From contig JACQUR010000248.1 of assembly GCA_016210245.1 (NCBI GenBank), positions 1-11,579 of the forward strand: a stretch of DNA of 11,579 bases, written 5' to 3'. A model generated the notes under the pieces. That model made no database searches. It had not been told where the DNA came from and saw nothing but the letters and a program-made list of their open reading frames with translations. Shown here one piece after another: positions 6,036 to 11,579 of the stretch (positions are counted from its first letter, which is position 1; each line of letters opens with the position of its first letter). The position numbers and the translations under genes are program-made. The stretch is from Chloroflexota bacterium (GTDB taxonomy: Bacteria; Chloroflexota; UBA6077; JACQUR01).

Positions 6036-8270
6036 ATGAACGACTTCGATTTTGCTGCCTACCTGGACCTCTTCAAAGAGGAGGTGGCCGAGCACCTGCG
6101 ACGCATGACCGAGGGGTTACTGGCCCTGGAGGCGGACGCGTCCGACCGCCAGCCGCTCGACGACCTGTTCCGCTCCGCGCACACGATCAAGGGCTCGGCG
6201 CGTATGATGGGCCTGGGCGAGATCGCCACTCTGGCCCATCGCATGGAGGACGTGCTCTCGGCGTTCCGCGCGGGCGCGCTGGCGCCCTCGGCCGAGCACA
6301 TCTCGCTGCTCCTCTCGGGGCTCGATCTGCTCAAGCGCCTGGTCGAGGGCGCTGGCGGGGAGGTACCCGAGCTGCCAGCCGAGCACGGCAAGGTGCTCGC
6401 CCGCCTCGCCTCAGCGCTGGAGCGTCCGGCGGCCGCGCCCGTTCCAGGGACGCCGCCCGCTGCTCCTGCCGGGGTCCCCGCCAGCGAGTCGGCGCCCAGC
6501 TCTGCCGGCGCCTCCCCGCAGCAAGCGCCCGGGCAGGCGGCCGCGTCCGCGGCGGCGCTGCGGCCGACCACCGGGGCCAGCGCCCGCCAGCGCGACTTCC
6601 TGCGTGTCCCGGTGGCGAAGGTCGATGCCATCCTGGACCTGGCAGGCGAACTGACGGTGCGCCGCGGGGACGGCCAGCACCACGTTGGGGCGCTTCGGGA
6701 GGTGGGAGCCCAGATAGCGGAGGTGAGGGCGCTGCTGGCCCGAGGCGAGGTGGGCAGCGCGCAACTGCTGGCCGAGCAGGCGTCGGCGCGCCTGGAGTCG
6801 ATAGCGCGGGGCCAGCGCGCCGAGGCCTCCTGGCGCGCAGAGACGATCGCCGACCTGCACGCCGAGATCACGCGCGTCCGCATGCTCCCGCTGAGCAACG
6901 TGTTCGGGCTCTTCCACCGCACCGTGCGCGACCTGAGCTTGCAGCGAGGCAAGGAGGCGCGGCTGGTTGTGGAGGGGGGTGAGACTGAGGTCGACAAGCT
7001 CATCCTGGAGGGCCTCCAGGAGCCGCTCCTGCACCTGGTGCGCAACGCCATTGACCATGGCGTCGAGCCACCTGAGGCGCGAGAGCGCTCCGCCAAGCCG
7101 AGGCTGGCGACGCTGCGCCTCTCTGCCCGACAGCAGGGTGATCGCGTGGAGGTCGCGGTGGCCGACGATGGGCGGGGCATCGACCTCGGGCGGGTGCGGC
7201 AGGTAGCCGCGGCGCGCGGCCTGGTGAGCGCGACACAGGCCGCGGGCGCGCCAGACGGCGAGTTGCTGGCCCTGCTGTTCGTGCCCGGCTTCTCGACCAG
7301 CGAGCAGATCACCGAAACATCGGGGCGCGGGGTGGGCCTGGACGCGGCCCGGGCGGCCGTCGCCGAGCTGGGGGGCCAGGTGACGCTCCACTCCCGCCCC
7401 GGTGAGGGCACCACCTGCACCATCAGCCTGCCCCTCACGCTTGCCTACACCCGGGCCCTGCTGGTGGTGGTGGCCGACCAGGTGCTGGCCTTGCCGATTG
7501 CCACGGTGGAGGTGGTGGCCACCGTGGACCAGGAGCAGGTTTCGTGGCTGCAGGGGCGGGCGGCGGTGCAGGTGGGCGGACGCATGGTGCCACTGGTCGC
7601 GCTGGCCGAAGCCCTGGGGCTGGATAGCGCGGGGCGACCAGCAGCCGGCCAGCAGCCGATGGTCATCGCCCGCGGCGGCCCCCAGCGGATTGCGTTCATG
7701 GTGGATCGCCTGCTGGGCGAGGAGAGCGTCATCGCCAGGTCGCTCGGGCCGATCCTGCGCGGCGCGCGGCTGGTCTCCGCCGGCGCGATCCTGCCTGATG
7801 GCCGCATCGCGCTGCTGCTGAACGCCAGCCACCTGATCCACACGGTGACCCTGGGCGAGGCGGCCAGACCTGGTCCCGCCAGCCCGCGGCCGGCGGAGCC
7901 CAGGGCCAGGCGTATCCTGGTCGTCGACGACGCCGCCACCACCCGGGAACTGGAGCGTGCTATCCTCGTCGGAGCGGGGTACGAGGTGGACACCGCCGTG
8001 GACGGGCTCGACGCGCTGGAGAAGCTGGGCCAGGCCGCCTACGACGGGCTGGTCACCGACCTCGAGATGCCGCGCCTGGATGGGTTCGAGCTCACCTGCA
8101 CGCTCCGCCGCGACGCGCGGCTGCGCGATCTGCCGGTCATCATCGTGACCACGCGCGAGAGCCAGGACGACCGGCGGCGCGGGCTGGAGGCGGGCGCCCA
8201 GGCCTATGTCCTGAAGAGCGCCTTCGACCAGGACAACCTGCTCGAGTTGCTGGGACGCCTGGTGGGATGA
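6036..8270 (+). CDS. cheA: Hybrid chemotaxis histidine kinase CheA with C-terminal receiver
   Basis: This 744-residue cytoplasmic kinase has these domains in order. The Hpt domain (1-110) has phospho-acceptor H49 in SAHTIKGSARMMG. An Ala/Pro-rich linker (130-185) contains no recognisable P2 CheY-binding domain. The dimerisation region (186-300) starts FLRVPVAKVDAILDLAGEL. The HATPase domain (315-470) has N-box HLVRNAIDHG (N337), ADDGRGID (376-383) and SGRGVGLD (429-436). A CheW-like domain occupies 471-605 and a receiver 625-744, with D631-D632, phospho-acceptor D675, T705 and K727. After K727 there is Ser, not the usual Pro. The layout equals FrzE of Myxococcus: kinase plus receiver, where the receiver can act as internal sink or regulator. 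All catalytic residues are present. ATG 6036 gives a complete Hpt start, but no purine-rich ribosome binding site precedes it. Confidence 0.95.
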   Translation: MNDFDFAAYLDLFKEEVAEHLRRMTEGLLALEADASDRQPLDDLFRSAHTIKGSARMMGLGEIATLAHRMEDVLSAFRAGALAPSAEHISLLLSGLDLLKRLVEGAGGEVPELPAEHGKVLARLASALERPAAAPVPGTPPAAPAGVPASESAPSSAGASPQQAPGQAAASAAALRPTTGASARQRDFLRVPVAKVDAILDLAGELTVRRGDGQHHVGALREVGAQIAEVRALLARGEVGSAQLLAEQASARLESIARGQRAEASWRAETIADLHAEITRVRMLPLSNVFGLFHRTVRDLSLQRGKEARLVVEGGETEVDKLILEGLQEPLLHLVRNAIDHGVEPPEARERSAKPRLATLRLSARQQGDRVEVAVADDGRGIDLGRVRQVAAARGLVSATQAAGAPDGELLALLFVPGFSTSEQITETSGRGVGLDAARAAVAELGGQVTLHSRPGEGTTCTISLPLTLAYTRALLVVVADQVLALPIATVEVVATVDQEQVSWLQGRAAVQVGGRMVPLVALAEALGLDSAGRPAAGQQPMVIARGGPQRIAFMVDRLLGEESVIARSLGPILRGARLVSAGAILPDGRIALLLNASHLIHTVTLGEAARPGPASPRPAEPRARRILVVDDAATTRELERAILVGAGYEVDTAVDGLDALEKLGQAAYDGLVTDLEMPRLDGFELTCTLRRDARLRDLPVIIVTTRESQDDRRRGLEAGAQAYVLKSAFDQDNLLELLGRLVG

Positions 8271-8271
8271 G

Positions 8272-9876
8272 ATGGATGCGCCTGGAGCCGAGGACGCCAC
8301 GCTTACCTCCGCCTCGCCTGGCCTGCGGGCGCTGGCCGAGCGGTTCGAGCGGCGCTACGGGCTGCGGGCCGACGCCGCTGCCCTGGGCCGCCTGCAGAGC
8401 GTCGTGGCCGAGCGCGTACGTCGCCTGAAGCTCGCCCGGGTCGCGGACTACCTGGCCCTGGCCGAGCGCGAGCCGGACGAGGCCGAGCGGGCGCTCGAGT
8501 TGCTGGTGGTGGGGGAGACGAGCTTCTTCCGCACCTCGGCCCACTTCGAGGCGCTGCGGCGGCACGTCCTGCCGGAGCTCCAGGCAGCGCTCCCACCCGG
8601 CGCGCCGCTGCGTCTGTGGAGCGCGGGCTGCGCCACGGGCGAAGAGGCGTATTCTCTCGCTATGGTGTGCGCCGCGCAGTCGCGCGGCGACCGGACGTGG
8701 GAGGTGCTGGGCACCGACCTCAGCGCTCCGTCGCTGGCCAGAGCCCGGCGCGCCTGCTATGGCCAGCGTGCCGTTGCCCGAGTGCCCCGGGAGTTGGCAG
8801 CAGCGTACCTGGAGCCCTGCGAGGCGGGGCAGCGGGTCGCCGCCACCCTCGCCCAGCATGTGCGCTTCGAGCAGATGAACCTGCTCGACCCGCTGCCGCG
8901 AGCCGCGCTGCTCGCCGAGCGACACGTCATTTTGTGCGAGAACGTGCTGATCTACTTCTCCCCCGACGCGCTGGAGCGAGCACTCGCCAACCTGGCCGCC
9001 GCGCTCGTCCCGGGCGGGTATCTCTTCCTCGGCTACTCCGAGCGCCTGCCCGATAGCCTGGCCGGCTTCGAGCCCGCCTGGCTACACGGCACCCTCGCCT
9101 GGCGAAAAGGACCGGCGCGCGCGGCCCCGCTCGCGCTCCCCGACGCGCCACCCGCGCCATCCGCCCGCAAGGGCGCAGTATTTGGACGGGGGGACGCGGG
9201 GACGCGGAGACGCGGAGAGGGCGGCGCTGGAGACTCTCCTCGCGTCCCCGTGTCTTCGCGTCCCAGCAGTCCCCGCGTCTCTGCGTCCCCGCGTCCCCCC
9301 GTCCAGCGGGCAGGGGAACCAGCACCTCCGCACCTCTCGGGCACGCCCGCTCCCACCCCTATCCACTCAGGACTCAGCACTCAGGACTCAGCACTCCCCT
9401 CCGCCCGCGAGCTCCTGGAGCAAGGGCGGGCGGCGCAAGCGCTGGAAGCCCTGCGGGACGCGCTAGCGCTCGAAAAGAGCGAGATCCAGTTGCTGGCGGC
9501 CCGCGCCCACGCAGACCTGGGCCACGACGAGGCAGCGCTGGAGCACGCCCGGAAGGCGGCAGCCCTGGCGCCGCTCACTGCGGCCGCGCACGCCCTGCTG
9601 GGCACGCTGCTCGCCGGCCGGGGCGAGTATCGGGAGGCGGCCGAGGCCTTCGAGCGAGCGCTGTACCTGGCGCCGGAGGAAGCGCCGCTGGTGCGCTTCC
9701 AGTTCGCCAGCGTGCTGCGCGCGCTGGGGCGCGCGGCCCGGGCCAGGCGGGAGTTCGCGAGCCTCGCCGGCTGGCTGGCCCAACTGCCTGCCGACCACCC
9801 CATCGGGGAGTTCTCGGCAGGCTTACTGCTCCAGGCCTGCCGGGCGCAGGCGGCCAAGCTGGCCGGGCGGGGCTAA
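8272..9876 (+). CDS. cheR: Chemotaxis methyltransferase CheR with repeat-derived linker and TPR region
   Basis: This 534-residue protein starts one base after the cheA stop. Residues 15-280 are CheR, which moves methyl groups from S-adenosylmethionine to receptor glutamates. Its N-terminal helices are followed by GETSFFR (81-87), the SAM site WSAGCATGEEAYSLAM (116-131), LGTDLS (146-151), NLLDP (203-207) and LCENVLIYF (221-229). This last motif is usually CRNVLIYF, so Glu replaces Arg at 223. Residues about 281-375 form a low-complexity Pro/Ser/Arg linker, partly encoded by two tandem repeats. Residues 376-530 are TPR-like helices (AAQALEALRDALAL, AALEHARKAAALAP, REAAEAFERALYLAP), likely for protein contacts with the receptor or other partners. 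CheR-TPR fusion is the FrzF design. No CheB demethylase is encoded in the window. Confidence 0.93.
   Translation: MDAPGAEDATLTSASPGLRALAERFERRYGLRADAAALGRLQSVVAERVRRLKLARVADYLALAEREPDEAERALELLVVGETSFFRTSAHFEALRRHVLPELQAALPPGAPLRLWSAGCATGEEAYSLAMVCAAQSRGDRTWEVLGTDLSAPSLARARRACYGQRAVARVPRELAAAYLEPCEAGQRVAATLAQHVRFEQMNLLDPLPRAALLAERHVILCENVLIYFSPDALERALANLAAALVPGGYLFLGYSERLPDSLAGFEPAWLHGTLAWRKGPARAAPLALPDAPPAPSARKGAVFGRGDAGTRRRGEGGAGDSPRVPVSSRPSSPRVSASPRPPVQRAGEPAPPHLSGTPAPTPIHSGLSTQDSALPSARELLEQGRAAQALEALRDALALEKSEIQLLAARAHADLGHDEAALEHARKAAALAPLTAAAHALLGTLLAGRGEYREAAEAFERALYLAPEEAPLVRFQFASVLRALGRAARARREFASLAGWLAQLPADHPIGEFSAGLLLQACRAQAAKLAGRG
9184..9304. repeat. 8-bp tandem array with inverted copy inside cheR
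   Basis: Units of GGACGCGG/AGACGCGG with an 8-bp period fill 9184-9219, and their inverted counterparts fill about 9240-9304. Bases 9184-9205 are the exact reverse complement of 9283-9304, and the match continues imperfectly to 36 positions, which would give a very GC-rich hairpin. The array is translated in the cheR frame as an Arg/Gly/Ser/Pro-rich linker with no stop. Confidence 0.92.
9365..9392. repeat. ACTCAGG/ACTCAGC heptamer array inside cheR
   Basis: Four 7-bp units start at 9365, 9372, 9379 and 9386, alternating ACTCAGG and ACTCAGC, with a partial fifth. They are translated as the linker segment HSGLSTQDSAL just before the TPR region. Confidence 0.9.
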
Positions 9877-9995
9877 GACTGCAGCGCCTTTCACCCTGCG
9901 CACTGCGATGAGTACCCGCGCCGCGGGCCTCGTGCCGCGTCCGTCGGGGCAGGCCCCATAGGAGTGGGCAGTTTCTTGGGCGGCGGCGTAAGGGT

Positions 9996-10030
9996 AGACA
10001 GCCCGTCCGCCCCGGTCCGTAGGGGGCGAC
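9996..10030 (+). repeat. 35-bp direct repeat, copy 1
   Basis: This is identical to 10071-10105. It starts AGACAGCCCGTCC and ends TAGGGGGCGAC. The bases after it (ACCCGGGTGCCG) do not complete the hairpin seen after copy 2, so its right arm has decayed or differs. Confidence 0.9.
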
Positions 10031-10070
10031 ACCCGGGTGCCGCGCGCGGCTCTGGCGCGGCTCGGGCTGC

Positions 10071-10105
10071 AGACAGCCCGTCCGCCCCGGTCCGTAGGGG
10101 GCGAC
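10071..10105 (+). repeat. 35-bp direct repeat, copy 2
   Basis: This is a perfect copy of 9996-10030, 75 bases further on. Its end, from GTAG, merges into the hairpin at 10098-10119. Confidence 0.9.
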
Positions 10106-10119
10106 GGCTCTGTCGCCCC
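10094..10119 (+). repeat. GTAG-headed hairpin element, forward copy
   Basis: GTAG (10094-10097) is followed by an 8-bp perfect stem, GGGGCGAC (10098-10105) with GTCGCCCC (10112-10119), around the loop GGCTCT. It has the same plan as the inverted copy at 10209-10234. Confidence 0.75.
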
Positions 10120-10208
10120 GCCGCGCGGAGCGCGGCAAAGGTCTCACGAGCCAGGGCCTCCTGCTGTGGCCCCCGACCCCCGCGACCCTTTGCCGCCCTC
10201 GGGGCGGC

Positions 10209-10234
10209 GGGCAGACAGGGCCGTCTGCCCCTAC
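10209..10234 (-). repeat. GTAG-headed hairpin element, inverted copy
   Basis: GGGCAGAC (10209-10216) and GTCTGCCC (10223-10230) form an 8-bp stem around AGGGCC, followed by CTAC (10231-10234). On the minus strand it reads GTAG, stem, GGCCCT, stem. This matches the forward copy while its stem bases differ by compensating changes. Confidence 0.75.
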
Positions 10235-10249
10235 GGCAGGGGGCAGAGG

Positions 10250-10378
10250 CTAGCCGAAGTGCGGCCGGCGGCGGCGCGGGCCGGGCCGGGTCTGGGAGAG
10301 CATCGAAGCGCCGAGCGCGACGAAGGAGAGCAGGGTTGCCACCGAGATGACCAGAAGGGACAGAGCCGGCGAATCCAT
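10250..10378 (-). CDS. Small single-helix membrane protein, 42 residues
   Basis: This short gene (42 codons plus TAG) starts at ATG 10378 and encodes one hydrophobic helix at about residues 5-26. A strongly basic tail, RPGPRRRRPHFG, closes the protein, which predicts N-out/C-in topology. The evidence that it is real is its expression signals. AAGGAGGTGA, nearly a full anti-Shine-Dalgarno match, lies at 10387-10396, 8 bases before ATG. A TTGTTG/TAGAAT promoter-like pair with a 17-base spacer lies at 10420-10448, and two 7-bp direct repeats lie further upstream. No family is recognised and no function can be assigned. It could be a regulatory or stress-related membrane peptide. It lies downstream of the flippase-like gene on the same strand but seems to have its own promoter. 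Confidence 0.65.
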   Translation of the reverse strand: MDSPALSLLVISVATLLSFVALGASMLSQTRPGPRRRRPHFG

Positions 10379-10386
10379 AGCTGGCG

Positions 10387-10396
10387 TCACCTCCTT
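10387..10396 (-). promoter_or_regulatory. Strong ribosome binding site of the small membrane gene
   Basis: AAGGAGGTGA on the minus strand lies 8 bases from ATG 10378. It is the best match to the 16S rRNA tail that I see in the window. Confidence 0.75.
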
Positions 10397-10419
10397 GTGA
10401 GAACGTTCGAGCGGTGTCG

Positions 10420-10448
10420 ATTCTAGGGCCTGGGCTGGTTGGCAACAA
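10420..10448 (-). promoter_or_regulatory. Candidate promoter of the small membrane gene
   Basis: On the minus strand TTGTTG (10443-10448) and TAGAAT (10420-10425) are separated by exactly 17 bases. The -10 matches the consensus at 5 of 6 positions; the -35 is weak, as expected for an activated promoter. Transcription would begin near 10413. Confidence 0.5.
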
Positions 10449-10458
10449 GGAGGCTAGC

Positions 10459-10476
10459 GTCACAGGACCGTCACAG
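10459..10476 (-). promoter_or_regulatory. Candidate operator: 11-bp-spaced direct repeat
   Basis: On the minus strand CTGTGAC occurs twice (10470-10476 and 10459-10465) with an 11-base period, about one helical turn. The repeat sits 10 bases upstream of the -35. OmpR/PhoB-family activators bind repeats of this geometry. The factor is unknown. Confidence 0.4.
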
Positions 10477-10484
10477 AATCCGTC

Positions 10485-11495
10485 CTACCCCCCGCGCCGA
10501 CGGCGCACGGCCAGGAGCAGGAGGGGGAGGCTGACCAGGCCGACCAGGACACCCAGCCAGAGGGTGCCTACCCGAATGAGCAGCGTGGCAGCTACCGCCT
10601 GGTCCGCGGGCAGCGCGCGCAGGACCTGGAGCAGTCCGGCGATGCTGGCCTCGGAGGCGCCCAGGCCACCCGGCAGCATCGAGGCTGAGCCAACCAGCAC
10701 GGCGCTGGCCAGGGTGAAGGCGGCGTCCAGGGCCAGGCCGGGCGTGGGCGGCAGGCCCACCTGGGCCAGGATCACGAAAAAGGCGAGCGCCTCGCCGCTC
10801 CAGGAGATGACGCCCAGGGCAACGCAGGGCAGCAGCACCCGTGGCCGCACCAGCTCCTGGACACTCTCGTAGAGCGCCAGCGCTCGCGCGCTCGGGCCGC
10901 GCAGCCTGGGCCAACGCTGGCCCAGGCGCAAGACGGCGCGGGCGGGCCGACCCCAGGTGGTGGCGAGCAACAGCGCCGCCAGGCCGGCGGCCACGGGGAC
11001 CAGGCCCAGGCCCAGGCTGGCGTGGACGGCGAAGCCGCCCGAGGCCAGGATGAGCATCGCGAATCCGTCGCTCAGCCGCTCGACGAAGATGACGGGCGCG
11101 GAGCGGGTGACCGGGGTCCCCGCCAGCTCGCGCAGGTAGTAGGACTTCAGCAGCTCACCGACCTTGCCGGGCGAGAGCACCATGGCCATGCCGGCGCAGA
11201 ACAGCAAGATGCTGTCGCGGTAACCAAGTCCGGTGACGCCGATGCAGGCCAGCAGGAAGTGCCACTTGACCCAGCGAAGAGCGTAGTTGCACAGGGTGAG
11301 GAGCACGACCGGCCCGAGCACCCACAGTCCGATGCGCTCGAGCTGCGCCACCACACGCTCGGCGTCGCCATAGGCGAGCAGCGCGGTGAAGACCACCACC
11401 GCCAGCACCAGCGCGAGCACCGCGCCGCGCGCCAGGCGCGCTGGTTGGAGGCTGTCGGAGGCTGCTTTCAAAGGCGACTGGGCAGACAGGGGCAC
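10485..11495 (-). CDS. UPF0104 / flippase-like integral membrane protein
   Basis: This 336-residue polytopic membrane protein has about seven or eight hydrophobic helices and fits the UPF0104 family (lysylphosphatidylglycerol synthase transmembrane region, AglD-like, 'flippase-like domain'). Conserved family segments are visible: LRWVKWHFLL (73-82), AMVLSPGKVGELLKSYYLR (104-122), the ERLSD motif (139-143) and PGGLGASEAS (275-284). The family is linked to movement or modification of lipid-linked molecules in cell-envelope synthesis; the exact substrate is unknown. There is no attached synthase domain, and the basic tail RRRRGG ends the protein. GTG 11495 is the only start before the first helix. 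It has no ribosome binding site, but TATACT lies 7 bases upstream, so the mRNA may be leaderless. Confidence 0.88.
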   Translation of the reverse strand: MPLSAQSPLKAASDSLQPARLARGAVLALVLAVVVFTALLAYGDAERVVAQLERIGLWVLGPVVLLTLCNYALRWVKWHFLLACIGVTGLGYRDSILLFCAGMAMVLSPGKVGELLKSYYLRELAGTPVTRSAPVIFVERLSDGFAMLILASGGFAVHASLGLGLVPVAAGLAALLLATTWGRPARAVLRLGQRWPRLRGPSARALALYESVQELVRPRVLLPCVALGVISWSGEALAFFVILAQVGLPPTPGLALDAAFTLASAVLVGSASMLPGGLGASEASIAGLLQVLRALPADQAVAATLLIRVGTLWLGVLVGLVSLPLLLLAVRRRRGG

Positions 11496-11502
11496 GGGAT
11501 CA

Positions 11503-11508
11503 GAGTAT
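11503..11508 (-). promoter_or_regulatory. Candidate -10 element, leaderless start
   Basis: TATACT on the minus strand is 7 bases before GTG 11495, where transcription would be expected to begin. No good -35 is visible in the AT-rich repeat upstream. Confidence 0.4.
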
Positions 11509-11515
11509 ACCCCAG

Positions 11516-11563
11516 GAGTGCAGAGTGATTTGATATTTGAGATTTTATATTTCAGAGTGCAGA
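11516..11563. repeat. AT-rich 7-periodic array at the window end
   Basis: Four degenerate heptamers of TTTGATA type start at 11529, 11536, 11543 and 11550. They are bracketed by two copies of GAGTGCAGA (11516-11524 and 11555-11563). The low GC contrasts with the rest of the window. The right side is cut off. Confidence 0.8.
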
Positions 11564-11579
11564 ATTAACACTGCAAACT

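Larger units (their letters stand above)
9877..10249. other. Non-coding, repeat-rich spacer after the che operon
   Basis: This stretch of about 370 bases separates cheR from the facing small membrane protein gene. It holds a 35-bp direct repeat and two similar hairpin elements. The open frames crossing it translate repeats and have no family features or ribosome binding sites. I see no T-rich intrinsic terminator. Confidence 0.7.

Noticed and set aside
6411..8300. A 629-codon open frame on the minus strand opposite cheA
   Set aside because: It is antisense to a gene with full domain evidence. Its translation is rich in Gln, Arg and His with no domain pattern, as expected for the reverse of a GC-rich gene.
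9964..10350. Plus-strand open frame in the spacer after cheR
   Set aside because: It translates the 35-bp repeats and hairpins, begins at GTG without a ribosome binding site, and overlaps the better supported small gene on the other strand.
9891..10463. 190-codon minus-strand open frame across the spacer
   Set aside because: It runs through repeats in a different frame from the small membrane gene, has no ribosome binding site and has no recognisable domain.

Overview
The window is GC-rich bacterial DNA. Its centre is a chemosensory operon; accessory genes and repeat-filled spacers lie on either side. The likely host is a member of the Chloroflexota. This is inferred from the abundant 7-bp tandem arrays between genes, a CheR linker with a translated STQDSAL-type repeat, and the general gene style. 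No marker gene proves the phylum.

Minus strand, read from 3325 down to 142. A metallo-beta-lactamase-fold hydrolase fused to a C-terminal receiver domain is followed, without a gap, by a secreted HEWVH zinc metallopeptidase. Beyond a repeat-filled spacer lies an HD-domain hydrolase. Plus strand, 3530-9876. The order is cheW, a short degenerate CheW-like gene, a six-helix methyl-accepting protein without an obvious ligand domain, a CheA-receiver hybrid kinase, and CheR with a C-terminal TPR region. Divergent promoter-like sequences lie between the two units at 3326-3529. Plus strand 9877-10249 holds hairpin repeats and no gene that I can support. On the minus strand, 11495-10485 encodes a UPF0104/flippase-like membrane protein. 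Below it is a 42-codon membrane protein gene with its own strong ribosome binding site and promoter-like sequence.

The che operon matches the gene order and domain design of the Myxococcus xanthus Frz system: FrzA, FrzB, FrzCD, FrzE (CheA-CheY) and FrzF (CheR-TPR). The divergently transcribed partner carries a receiver domain, as FrzZ does, but joined to a hydrolase. A plausible model has the MCP, CheW and CheA-REC forming the signalling core and CheR methylating the MCP. Phosphotransfer from CheA would then set the activity of the hydrolase-receiver protein. No cheB, stand-alone cheY or motility gene is present here.

The other notable signal is repeats. At least six arrays of 7-bp units, and one of 8-bp units, lie in or next to genes. 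Several are paired with an inverted copy that could form a long hairpin. They abut or contain stop codons, separate cheA from any ribosome binding site, supply the C-terminus of the CheW-like protein, and make up part of the CheR linker in frame.
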